DNA of 11,865 nucleotides from Azotobacter paspali (GCF_042434745.1 NZ_JBHLSS010000037.1); one strand, 5' to 3'. Numbered from the stretch's first letter, positions 1 to 6,671 are shown. Translations and numbers: made by a program. Notes: generated by a model not told the origin, from the letters alone.

Positions 1-66
1 GGCCCGAAATGACCAGGAAGAGCAACCCCTGTATGTCGAATTCGTGTTTTCAAAAAATGCTCTAGC
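1..66 (+). repeat. Left copy of a 66-bp inverted repeat, probable insertion-sequence end
   Basis: These bases match the reverse complement of 11796-11861 perfectly over all 66 positions. The two copies diverge right after the inner sequence CTAGC. The outer limit is set by the window edge, so the repeat may be longer. One frame (from base 2) stays open through the whole repeat and reads plausibly as protein, ending ...YVEFVFSKNALA, so this may be the end of a transposase gene reading inward. I infer an insertion sequence lying mainly to the left; the family is not recognised. Confidence 0.8.
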
Positions 67-80
67 TTGGGCATGGCTCC

Positions 81-105
81 CTGCATGGAACCGGCTGCCA
101 TGCAG
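81..105. other. Small hairpin downstream of the hydroxypyruvate isomerase gene
   Basis: CTGCATGG (81-88) and CCATGCAG (98-105) form a perfect 8-bp stem around a 9-base loop. It lies between the left repeat and the 3' end of the minus-strand gene at 212. There is no T-run on either side, so calling it a terminator would be a guess. Nothing else is recognisable in 67-211. Confidence 0.3.
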
Positions 106-211
106 CCGACGGTACGGACGGTTTAAAATCCCGATCTCTGCCGCGGCAAACCGCTCGGCACGAACTCACCAGGCTCCCGGCTCTGAGCAATGCCGGACGG
201 AGCATGCCGCC

Positions 212-1000
212 TCAGCGATAATTTCCTGCCCGCCAGCGCGCCAGCCAAGCTAGGCTGTCGCGGGTCGCGCCGACCGGACAGTATTCGACGCCGAGCCAGC
301 CCCGGTAGCCACTCGCCTGCAGGGCGGCCAAGGCCGTGGCGAAATCCACCTGTCCGCTGCCCGGCTCACCCCGTCCCGGACAATCGGCGAATTGCACATG
401 GCCGATGCGCCCGGCCAGGCGAGCGATGCAGTCCGAAAGGTCCAACCCCTGGCGGGCCATATGGTAGAAATCCAGTTGGGCCAGACAGTTGGGATGGTCC
501 ACGCGCCGCAGCAAGGCATCCAGTTGCTCGGCTGTGTTGACCAGAAAGCCCGGAACGTCCAGCGGGTTGATCGCTTCGCAGACCACGGTGATCCCCAGCA
601 CCGAGAAAGCTTCGGCCGCCCTGGCCAGGTTGGACTCCAGAGTCGCCAAGGCCAGATCCGGAGCCACTCCCTCGGCCAGGCGCCCCGGCAGGATGTTGAC
701 GCAATCCGGCCGAACCATCGCGGCATAACTCAGCGCCAGTTGCAATGCGGCATCGAACTCCGCCTGCCGCCGCGGAACCGCGGCCAGCCCCGGACCTCCC
801 TGCAGAAAATCGGCGGCCGGCAGGTTGATCAACACCAGCGGCATCCCGGCCCGCTCCAGCTCCTCCTTCAGGCGGATGGCCGGGATCTCGTAAGGAAACT
901 GGATCTCGACACCGTCGAAGCCCGCCGCGGCGGCGGCCACGATGCGTTCGAGCAAGGGTTTCTCGCTGAACAGCAGGGAAAGGTTGGCGGCTATCTGCAT
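212..1000 (-). CDS. hyi: Hydroxypyruvate isomerase / 2-oxo-tetronate isomerase family protein
   Basis: This 262-residue protein has the length and layout of the Hyi/OtnI branch of the AP-endonuclease-2-like TIM-barrel superfamily. These enzymes interconvert hydroxypyruvate and tartronate semialdehyde (glyoxylate/glycerate metabolism) or isomerise 2-oxo-tetronates. Visible family features are the N-terminal ANLSLLF segment, GFDGVEIQFPY (about 27-37), VCEAINP with Glu142, QLDFYHM with Asp177, HVQFADCPGRGEPG (201-214) and GVEYCP with Glu239; the acidic residues are the expected metal and catalytic ligands. The ATG at 1000 is preceded by GGAGGAG ten bases upstream, supporting the start. The usual partners gcl and glxR are absent here; the gene sits alone beside the left inverted repeat and is divergent from dgkA. 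The family is clear, but the exact substrate is not, since hydroxypyruvate and 2-oxo-tetronate isomerases are hard to tell apart by eye. Confidence 0.85.
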   Translation of the reverse strand: MQIAANLSLLFSEKPLLERIVAAAAAGFDGVEIQFPYEIPAIRLKEELERAGMPLVLINLPAADFLQGGPGLAAVPRRQAEFDAALQLALSYAAMVRPDCVNILPGRLAEGVAPDLALATLESNLARAAEAFSVLGITVVCEAINPLDVPGFLVNTAEQLDALLRRVDHPNCLAQLDFYHMARQGLDLSDCIARLAGRIGHVQFADCPGRGEPGSGQVDFATALAALQASGYRGWLGVEYCPVGATRDSLAWLARWRAGNYR

Positions 1001-1127
1001 GATGGTTCTGCTCCTCCGATTGGGCTCCGGGCATGGTGGCCTACGTTTTTTTCACTCTATGCTGTTTACTATCGGACGACTTGACAACCACCCCGTGGTC
1101 CCCTCATTCGCCACAGAGACGCTCCTG
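1001..1127. promoter_or_regulatory. Divergent intergenic region between hyi and dgkA
   Basis: This gap must hold the starts for both flanking genes. It is AT-richer than its surroundings around 1045-1090. A consensus TTGACA lies at 1081-1086 on the plus strand, but no acceptable -10 follows at 16-18 bases. TACTAT at 1068-1073 could be a -10 for dgkA without a clear -35. ACCAC/GTGGT (1087-1091 and 1095-1099) makes a small palindrome. The only firm element is the ribosome binding site of hyi at about 1011-1018. Confidence 0.35.
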
Positions 1128-1511
1128 ATGCCACCCAACCTGCTCGACAGCCGGCCCCTGAAGGGCCAGCGAGGATTCCGCCGGATTCTCAATGCCACCA
1201 GTTACTCCCTCGCCGGTCTCAAGGCCGCCTTCGTCGGCGAGGCGGCTTTCCGCCAGTTGGTCATGCTGAACCTGTTGCTAATTCCCGTCGCCTGCCTGCT
1301 CGATGTGAGTCGGGTCGAACGCGCCCTGTTGATCGCCGTAGTGCTGCTGGCCCCCATCGTTGAACTGCTCAACTCGGCCATCGAAGCCACCGTCGACCGC
1401 ATCTCGCTGGAACTGCACCCCCTCTCCAAGCGGGCTAAGGATATGGGCAGCGCCGCCCAGTTACTCGTCCTGGTTCTGATCGCCGCGATCTGGGCCACGA
1501 TTCTGCTGTAG
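1128..1511 (+). CDS. dgkA: Diacylglycerol kinase (prokaryotic, integral membrane)
   Basis: DgkA phosphorylates diacylglycerol to phosphatidic acid in the inner membrane, recycling lipid left over from membrane-derived oligosaccharide synthesis. The 127-residue product matches the small DgkA family from end to end. A cytoplasmic amphipathic N-terminus is followed by three membrane spans at about 44-59, 65-82 and 110-127. The catalytic block is present: Glu38 (VGEAAFRQ), Glu79 and Asn82 (ELLNSAIEA), Glu86, and Lys104-Asp105 (RAKDMGSAA), all shifted by 10 from the Escherichia coli numbering (E28, E69, N72, E76, K94, D95). I chose the ATG at 1128 because it gives a family-length protein; the frame is open further upstream, but that extension would run into the hyi gene. 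The ribosome binding site (GAGAC near 1115) is weak. It reads away from hyi and is followed by a separate transporter operon. Confidence 0.93.
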   Translation: MPPNLLDSRPLKGQRGFRRILNATSYSLAGLKAAFVGEAAFRQLVMLNLLLIPVACLLDVSRVERALLIAVVLLAPIVELLNSAIEATVDRISLELHPLSKRAKDMGSAAQLLVLVLIAAIWATILL

Positions 1512-1594
1512 CCGCCTTCGACCATAGCTGCACGATTCATCCTCTCATGGACAAAGAGGAGCCCAGCGCTTTCACCGCCTTCAATTCGCGCCCC

Positions 1595-1622
1595 TTCGCA
1601 GCAGACGCGCTTCCTCTATAAT
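1595..1622 (+). promoter_or_regulatory. Sigma70-like promoter for the PhnD-type transporter operon
   Basis: A perfect TATAAT is at 1617-1622 and TTCGCA (4 of 6 matches to TTGACA) is at 1595-1600, giving a 16-base spacer. Transcription would start near 1629, leaving a leader of about 30 bases before the ATG at 1660, with the ribosome binding site CGGAGA at 1649-1654. It is the best promoter match noticed in the window. No operator could be recognised. Confidence 0.6.
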
Positions 1623-1659
1623 CCGCCCGCCTCTTTCCGCCATTGAACCGGAGAACCCC

Positions 1660-2511
1660 ATGCTCAAGCGTACCCTGGCGCTCGCTGCCGGCTTTGCCTT
1701 GTCCCTGTCCGGCGTTTTCGCCCAGGCTGCCGACGTGCTCAACGTCTCGGCGATTCCCGATGAGGCGCCCACCGAGCTGCTGCGTAAGTTCAAGCCGCTC
1801 GGCGCCTACCTGGAGAAGGAATTGGGCATGCCGGTGAAATTCGTGCCGGTGGCCGACTATGCCGCAGTGGTCGAAGCGCTGGCCGCCGACCGTGTGGACA
1901 TGGCCTGGCTGGGCGGCTTCACCTTCGTGCAGACCCGCCTGAAGACCGGCAACGCCATTCCGCTGGTGCAGCGCGAGCAGGACGAGAAGTTCACCAGCAA
2001 GTTCATCAGCGCCGATCCGGCGGTGAAATCCCTGCAGGACCTCAAGGGCAGGACCTTCGCTTTCGGCTCGGTATCCTCCACCTCGGGCAGCCTGATGCCG
2101 CGCTACTTCATGCTCAAGGACGGCATCAAGCCGGAAGAGTTCTTCAGCCGCGTGGCCTACTCCGGCGCCCACGACGCTACGGTCGCCTGGGTACAGTCCG
2201 GCAAGGTCGACGCCGGCGTGCTCAACGCCTCGGTATGGGACAAGCTGGTCAATTCCGGCAAGGTCGATACCGACAAGGTCAAGGTGTTCGCCACCACCCC
2301 GACCTATTACGACTACAACTGGACGGTGCGCGGCAGCCTCGATCCCGAATTGGCGGCGAAGATCAAGAAGGCTTTCCTCGCCCTCGATCCGGCCAAGCCG
2401 GAGCACAAGGCGATCCTCGACCTGCAGGCTGCCAGCCGCTTCATCGAGACCAAGCCGGAGAACTACCAGGGCATCGAGGAAGCGGCGCGCGCCGCCGGCC
2501 TCTTGAAGTGA
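1660..2511 (+). CDS. PhnD-like periplasmic binding protein, putative selenate ABC transporter
   Basis: This is the substrate-binding protein of a PhnCDE-type ABC importer (283 residues). It has a signal peptide with a KR pair at 3-4, a hydrophobic core at about 5-20 and a likely cleavage after AQA at 23. The mature protein opens with VLNVSAIPDEAPTELLRKF and contains DYAAVVEALAADRVDMAWLGG (split here: DYAAVVEAL then AADRVDMAWLGG) and the SSTSGSLMPRYFM ligand-loop region, typical of the PhnD/phosphite/selenate group. The motifs SAIPDEAPTEL and YYDYNWTVRG are ones I associate with the putative selenate-binding subfamily of Pseudomonas, not with true PhnD. That subfamily name is itself a prediction in databases. 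No C-P lyase or phosphonatase gene is nearby, which argues against phosphonate. The ribosome binding site is GGAG, six bases before the ATG. Its stop overlaps the next gene's GTG start, so the two are translationally coupled. Confidence 0.82.
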   Translation: MLKRTLALAAGFALSLSGVFAQAADVLNVSAIPDEAPTELLRKFKPLGAYLEKELGMPVKFVPVADYAAVVEALAADRVDMAWLGGFTFVQTRLKTGNAIPLVQREQDEKFTSKFISADPAVKSLQDLKGRTFAFGSVSSTSGSLMPRYFMLKDGIKPEEFFSRVAYSGAHDATVAWVQSGKVDAGVLNASVWDKLVNSGKVDTDKVKVFATTPTYYDYNWTVRGSLDPELAAKIKKAFLALDPAKPEHKAILDLQAASRFIETKPENYQGIEEAARAAGLLK

Positions 2512-3305
2512 TCCTGAAGCTGTCCGGCGTGGGACTGACTCACGCCAACGGCCAAGTCGCGCTGAGCGATATCGGGCTGGAGATCGCTCCCGGCGAACGG
2601 GTAGCGATCATCGGCCCCTCCGGTGCCGGCAAGACCAGCCTGCTGCGCTTGCTCGCCACCGCCCAGCGACCCAATGCCGGCCGGATCGAAATACTCGGCG
2701 CCGACCCCTGGGCTCTTTCCGCCGCCGCCCGGCAGCGGTTGCGCGCGCGCATCGGCCTGATCCACCAGACTCCACCGCTGCCGCCGCGCCAGCGGGTGGT
2801 CACCGCCGTGCTGGCCGGCAAGCTCGGGCAGTGGTCCCTACCCAGGAGCCTGCTCAACCTGGTACATCCGCTGGATACCGCCAGCGCGGCCGCGACCTTG
2901 GCGCGCCTGGACCTGTCGGAAAAGCTGTTCGAGCACTGCGACCAGCTCTCCGGCGGCCAGTTGCAGCGGGTCGGCATCGCCCGCGTGCTCTACCAAGAGC
3001 CGGAACTGATCCTCGCCGACGAGCCGGTCTCGGCCATGGACCCGGTACTCGCCGGACACACCCTCGGCGTGCTGAGCGAAGAGGCCGCGCGCCGCGACAT
3101 CACCCTGCTCGCCAGCCTGCACGCGGTGGATCTGGCCCTGGCGCATTTCCCGCGCATCCTCGGTGTGCGCGCCGGGCACCTGATCTTCGACCTCCCGTCC
3201 GCCGCCCTCGGCCAGCCCGAGCTGGACGCGCTCTATGCCAACGAACAACTGCAGCCGACCGCCGTGCCGACTGCCCCCCACCTGCCGCACATCCCCCGAT
3301 GCTGA
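2508..3305 (+). CDS. PhnC-like ABC transporter ATP-binding protein
   Basis: This cytoplasmic ATPase (265 residues) powers the importer encoded by its neighbours. It has Walker A GPSGAGKTS at 36-44 (Lys42), a Q-loop around LIHQTPPLPP, the ABC signature LSGGQ at 147-151 followed by LQRVGIARVL, Walker B LILADEP at 167-173 with catalytic Glu172, a D-loop SAMDP and the switch histidine in LLASLHAVDLAL. These fit the PhnC group. The start is taken as the GTG at 2508, in a GTGA overlap with the stop of the binding protein gene; the next residues run straight into the first strand of the ATPase fold, so a later start would cut the domain. Its 3' end overlaps the first permease gene by 7 nt. A short C-terminal tail rich in Pro and His is poorly conserved in the family. 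Confidence 0.88.
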   Translation: MILKLSGVGLTHANGQVALSDIGLEIAPGERVAIIGPSGAGKTSLLRLLATAQRPNAGRIEILGADPWALSAAARQRLRARIGLIHQTPPLPPRQRVVTAVLAGKLGQWSLPRSLLNLVHPLDTASAAATLARLDLSEKLFEHCDQLSGGQLQRVGIARVLYQEPELILADEPVSAMDPVLAGHTLGVLSEEAARRDITLLASLHAVDLALAHFPRILGVRAGHLIFDLPSAALGQPELDALYANEQLQPTAVPTAPHLPHIPRC

Positions 3306-4129
3306 CCCGCGCCACCCTCCGCGATCCCGCCGCCCTGCCGCGCCTGTCGCTCGGTCTGCTGGCGCTGCTCCTGCTGTGGCCGGGCCTATCGCTCAGCGAA
3401 CTGGACCTGGGCGTGCTCCTGCAGGGTGACAACGCGGCCACCATGGGCCAATTCGTCGCCGCCTTCTGGCCGCCGGAACACGGCCGCGAATTCCTCGAAC
3501 TGCTCGGCCGGGCGACCCTGGAAACCCTGGCCATCGCCACCGCCGGCATGAGCCTGGCGCTGCTCATCGCCCTGCCCGCGTCGCTGCTCGCCAGCCGTGC
3601 CCTGTCGCTCTCCGCGCTGCACCGCGGCGGCCGTCCGGCCTGGTGGGGCGCTCTGCTGCGCTGGCCGGTACGCATCTTCCTGATCGTCCTGCGCAGCGTG
3701 CCGGAAATCGTCTGGGCCCTGCTTTTCGTGCGCGCCGTTGGGCTGGGGCCGAGCGCCGGGGTACTGGCCATCGCCATCACCTATGCCGGCATGCTCGGCA
3801 AGGTCTACGCGGAGATCTTCGAGTCGGTCGACCCGCGCCCGGCGCGCGCCCTGCTCGGCAGCGGCAGTCCGCGGCTGGTCGCCTTTCTCTACGGCATCCT
3901 GCCCAATGCCGCGACGGAAATGCTCTCCTACACCGTCTACCGCTGGGAATGCGCGATCCGCGCCTCGGTAGTGATGGGTTTTGTCGGTGCCGGCGGGCTC
4001 GGCCAGCAGATCGACCTGTCGATGCGCATGTTCGCTGGCGGCGAGGTGGCCAGCATGCTGCTGACTTTCTTCCTGCTGGTACTGCTGGCCGACCAGTTGA
4101 GCCGCCTGCTGCGCGGGAGGCTGACATGA
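3299..4129 (+). CDS. PhnE-like ABC transporter permease, first subunit
   Basis: This inner-membrane permease (276 residues) belongs to the binding-protein-dependent transport family. A first membrane span at about 14-30 is followed by a periplasmic stretch (FVAAFWPPEHGREFLELLGRA, written here as FVAAFWPPEH then GREFLELLGRA). The transport domain covers residues from about 77 to the end and includes the PhnE hallmark RSVPEIVWALLF, the cytoplasmic coupling-loop region ESVDPRPARALLGSGSPR and YRWECAIRASVVMGFVGAGG. It overlaps phnC-like upstream by 7 nt and ends in an ATGA overlap with the second permease. The two permeases are clear paralogues and should form a heterodimeric channel with the PhnC-like ATPase. 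Confidence 0.87.
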   Translation: MLTRATLRDPAALPRLSLGLLALLLLWPGLSLSELDLGVLLQGDNAATMGQFVAAFWPPEHGREFLELLGRATLETLAIATAGMSLALLIALPASLLASRALSLSALHRGGRPAWWGALLRWPVRIFLIVLRSVPEIVWALLFVRAVGLGPSAGVLAIAITYAGMLGKVYAEIFESVDPRPARALLGSGSPRLVAFLYGILPNAATEMLSYTVYRWECAIRASVVMGFVGAGGLGQQIDLSMRMFAGGEVASMLLTFFLLVLLADQLSRLLRGRLT

Positions 4130-4884
4130 GCAACGCCCTCCTGCTGCTGGGACTGGTGGCAGCCGTGACGGCCTCTTTCGCCTGGCTGGAGATCGACTTC
4201 GGCGCGCTGCTCGGCGCGGACGGCCTGCGACAAATGGGCAATTACGCCAGCGGCTTCCTCAGCCCCGACTTCTCTTCGGCGCACCTGCTGGCCATCGGTC
4301 GCGGCGCCCTGGAAACCCTGGCCATGTCCGCTATCGGCACCCTGCTTGCCGCCCTCCTCGGCCTGCTGCTGGCGCTCCCGGCCAGCGGGCGCTGCGGGCT
4401 GCCGGCGAACGCCGCCGCCCGCCTGCTGCTCAATGCCCTGCGGGCGATCCCGGAACTGGTCTGGGCAGCGCTGATGGTGTTGGCCGCCGGCCTCGGCCCG
4501 AACGCCGGCACCCTGGCGCTGGCGCTGCACACCGCTGGAGTGCTCGGCCGGCTGTTCGCCGAGGCCCTGGAAAACATCCCCGGCGAACCGGCCGAAGCCG
4601 TGCGCCTGGCTGGCGGCGGTCGCGTCGCAGCGTTCTGCTACGGCACCCTGCCAGGGGTCTGGCCGCAGCTTCTGGCCTATACCCTGTACCGTTGGGAGAA
4701 CAACATCCGCATGGCCAGCGTGCTGGGCTTCGTCGGCGCCGGCGGGCTGGGACAGATGCTCTACCTGAGCCTCAGCCTGTTCCAGGAGGCCCAGGCCGCT
4801 ACGGTGATCCTCGCCATGCTGTCGCTGGTGCTGGGTGTCGATGCGCTGAGCGGCTGGGGACGCCAGCGCTGGGTATGGAACTGA
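4126..4884 (+). CDS. PhnE-like ABC transporter permease, second subunit
   Basis: This second permease of the same importer (252 residues) is paralogous to the one just upstream. Matching motifs are RAIPELVWAALMV, the coupling loop ENIPGEPAEAVRLAGGGR and YRWENNIRMASVLGFVGAGG. It has a hydrophobic N-terminal span at about 4-20 and four or five further spans. The ATG at 4126 overlaps the preceding stop (ATGA) and has GGGAGG at 4115-4120, a strong ribosome binding site five bases upstream. It is slightly shorter than its partner in the loop after the third span. The operon ends here: only 10 bases separate its stop from the 3' end of the convergent ATPase relic, and no terminator hairpin is visible between them. 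Confidence 0.87.
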   Translation: MSNALLLLGLVAAVTASFAWLEIDFGALLGADGLRQMGNYASGFLSPDFSSAHLLAIGRGALETLAMSAIGTLLAALLGLLLALPASGRCGLPANAAARLLLNALRAIPELVWAALMVLAAGLGPNAGTLALALHTAGVLGRLFAEALENIPGEPAEAVRLAGGGRVAAFCYGTLPGVWPQLLAYTLYRWENNIRMASVLGFVGAGGLGQMLYLSLSLFQEAQAATVILAMLSLVLGVDALSGWGRQRWVWN

Positions 4885-4894
4885 GCCCAGGCCT

Positions 4895-5114
4895 TCAGAG
4901 GCGCGCGGCGGACAACTCGATGATCTCGTCAGTGATTTCGTCCCGACGCACCCGCCTGTACTCGGCCAGCAGATCGGCGCTGCGCCGCTCGACGTTGCCC
5001 CAGGTGGCGACCATGGCCTGCATGCGTGCCTCGCTCCGCCGCGAAGGACAGCATCAGTGCCTCGCACAGCTCGGTGTAGAGGTACTCCTCCTCCGCCAAG
5101 CCGGCGACCAGAGC
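4895..5114 (-). pseudogene. atpG: ATP synthase gamma subunit C-terminal fragment (N-ATPase type relic)
   Basis: Only about the last 70 residues of an F1 gamma subunit remain. On the minus strand they read ALVAGLAEEEYLYTELCEAL and MLSFAAE, then after a frameshift near 5030-5034 EARMQAMVATWGNVERRSAD and LLAEYRRVRRDEITDEIIEL, ending at the TGA at 4897-4895. The pattern matches the gamma C-terminal helix that rotates inside F1 (compare the common SEQAARMVAMK... and ARQASITQEL... elements). The N-terminal 200 or so residues are missing; the fragment starts directly at the epsilon fragment. It has no start codon or ribosome binding site and must be non-functional. Confidence 0.8.
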
Positions 5115-5271
5115 GCAGCACCGTGGGCACCAACGCGGTGAGATAGTCGACATGGCCCGGCAGCAGGCCAAAGCCGCCGCTGGCATCCTCGCCGCGAAAC
5201 GCCACCACGTCCGTGCAGTCGACCAGCATCTGCTGCGGAGTGACGATTCGCAGACGCAGGGGAAGGCTTAT
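5115..5271 (-). pseudogene. atpC: ATP synthase epsilon subunit N-terminal fragment (relic)
   Basis: About 50 residues of an F1 epsilon subunit are recognisable on the minus strand: SLPLRLRIVTPQQMLVDCTD, then VVAFRGEDASGGFGLLPGHV and DYLTALVPTVL. The LRIVTP opening and the GxFGLLPGHxDxLTAL element are typical of the epsilon beta-sandwich, and the wording is closest to the N-ATPase epsilon. The codon where ATG would be expected reads ATA (5271-5269), so the original start is probably lost. The C-terminal half is deleted and replaced by the gamma C-terminus. Upstream it is fused, in the same frame, to the truncated beta gene. Confidence 0.8.
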
Positions 5272-6073
5272 GCCGGCCTCTCCCCGCGCCCGGCCGACGA
5301 TGCGGCGGTCCTCGACGGCAAGCCCCACGATGCCGAGCAGCGAGATCACGTCCTGCAGGCTTACGGTAGTGCCCAATGATCCGGCGCGCCTCGGTGGCGA
5401 TGGCGACGTGCTACGCGCCCACCACCAGCGGGCCGAGCAGCAACGAGGAGGAGGCGATGGGATCGACCGCCGGTACATGCCCTGCGCCGCCATGGCGCGG
5501 GACAGCACCACCATGCTGTCGACATGGGAGGCAGGGCGGTCACCGCCGGATCGGTGAAGTCGTCGGCGGGCACGTACACCGCCTCGATGACGGTCACCGC
5601 CACGCCGCCGACCGAAACGATGCGTTCCCGCAGCGCGGCCACCTCGTCGGCCAGGGTCGGCTGGTAGCCGACCCGCGACGGCAGGCGGCCGAGCAGGCTG
5701 GACACCCCGGCGCCGGCCTGCACGAAGCGGAACACATTGTCCATCAGCGGCAGCACGTTCTGCCGTCGCTCGTCGCGGAAGTATTCGGCGATGCTCAAGG
5801 CGGTCGACGGTACGCGCCAGCGCGCGCCGGGCAGCTCGCTCATCTGCCCGTAGACCAGCACGGTATGCATCAGCACGCCGCAGAGGTGGCCGCCAAGGCG
5901 ATGGCGCGCACCCGTCGCGCGTCGAGATAAGCCTGCACCTCGGCCAGCGGCTCTCCATCGTCGCGCAGGATCGCCAAGGCATCGCCGATCGGCGGCAACT
6001 TCGCCGCGAACGTCACATCGATCACCGCACCGCGCACGGCACTGACCAGTCCTTCGAGCTGCGTTGCCACCAT
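5272..6073 (-). pseudogene. atpD: ATP synthase beta subunit, internally deleted and frameshifted (N-ATPase relic)
   Basis: The ATG at 6073 still has a ribosome binding site (GAGGA five bases upstream) and about 65 N-terminal residues with SAVRGAVIDVTF and RRVRAIALAATS. Near 5880 the frame changes and the homology jumps to the middle of beta: TVLVYGQMSELPGARWRV, NVFRFVQAGAG, SLLGRLPSRVGYQPTL and YVPADDFTDPAVT. About 150 residues are therefore missing, including the whole Walker A (GGAGVGKT) segment. Further damage: frameshifts near 5527, 5470 and 5360, and an in-frame TAG at 5413-5411 in front of HVAIATEARR. The last recognisable piece, DVISLLGIVGLAVEDRRIVG, is cut short by roughly 90 residues where it meets epsilon. 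It cannot make a working catalytic subunit. Confidence 0.85.
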
Positions 6074-6176
6074 CTCTTTCCTCGTCCCCGGACAGGGCTC
6101 CCTTCCCTATCCATGGTGGACAAGGACCCCTTCGCGGCACAAGGTCGGATCGTCGCAGCCGTACTCCCGCAAATAC

Positions 6177-6497
6177 TCAATGCCGCGCTTCCGGCTCCCC
6201 GCCGCGCTCCTGCACCAGTACCCAGGGTGCCACCACCACCGCCCACAGCGGCGGGTCGCGTTCGAGCAGGTTCTCGGCGCGACTTTCCTCCAGCTTAGCC
6301 AGTTGGCCGCCGCCCAGCCAGGCGGCCACGCTGGCCCGATCGTCCTCGGCGACGGCCAGCGCCACCGCCACCAGATCCACCTCGGCGGCGACCCAGAGCA
6401 GCGCGCCGCGAGCGAAAAAAGGCTGTAGCTCCGCCCAGCCGATCCGGGCCGTTTCGCCGAGCAACTTGACGTAGAGGGGGTTGGTCGTGTCTGTCAT
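6177..6497 (-). CDS. DUF2288 family protein
   Basis: This small soluble protein (106 residues) matches the DUF2288 family found in Pseudomonas and relatives; its function is unknown. Recognisable segments are LYVKLLGETARIGWAELQPF, FARGALLWVAAEVDLVAVAL, an alanine-rich middle with LGGGQLAKL, and ERDPPLWAVVVAPWVLVQER near the C-terminus. The ATG at 6497 gives the usual family length and is preceded by a short GA-rich stretch (GAATCTTCC on the minus strand is a weak ribosome site). It is divergent from braC and reads toward the ATPase relic, 103 bases from the start of the beta remnant. It shows no damage, in contrast to the relic beside it. Confidence 0.83.
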   Translation of the reverse strand: MTDTTNPLYVKLLGETARIGWAELQPFFARGALLWVAAEVDLVAVALAVAEDDRASVAAWLGGGQLAKLEESRAENLLERDPPLWAVVVAPWVLVQERGGEPEARH

Positions 6498-6671
6498 GGA
6501 AGATTCACCGGGCATGCGAGGGCTGCCATCATAGCGGCGCGGCGGAACCCGGCAAATGCTAGCCGGCAAGGTTTCCAAGCAGCGAAAGGCACCCTTAAAC
6601 TGTAACGAAACGCCCTGCGCAGAAGAGGGCCGGGCCGGAGCGGCCCCCGCAACGACAGAACGAGGGATAAC
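6498..6671. promoter_or_regulatory. Divergent control region between the DUF2288 gene and braC
   Basis: This 174-base gap must serve both directions. On the plus strand TAAACT (6596-6601) with TTCCAA (6573-6578) is a weak sigma70-like pair with a 17-base spacer. In the braC leader GGGCCG (6632-6637) and CGGCCC (6641-6646) form a perfect 6-bp stem with a 3-base loop. The braC ribosome binding site is GAGGGA at 6662-6667. No regulator site could be recognised. Confidence 0.35.

Noticed and set aside
44..253. Short open frame starting inside the left repeat
   Set aside because: Beyond the repeat it reads non-conserved sequence and runs into the 3' end of hyi. It is a chance continuation of the repeat frame.
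1081..1110. Consensus TTGACA as the dgkA promoter
   Set aside because: No reasonable -10 element lies at the right distance, and the six-base match may be chance.
3937..5982. Very long minus-strand open frame (681 codons)
   Set aside because: Most of it lies opposite the well-supported permease genes and is rich in Gln, Gly and Ala, as expected from the complement of GC-rich coding DNA. Only its pieces in 5115-5560 have real homology, to the ATPase relic.
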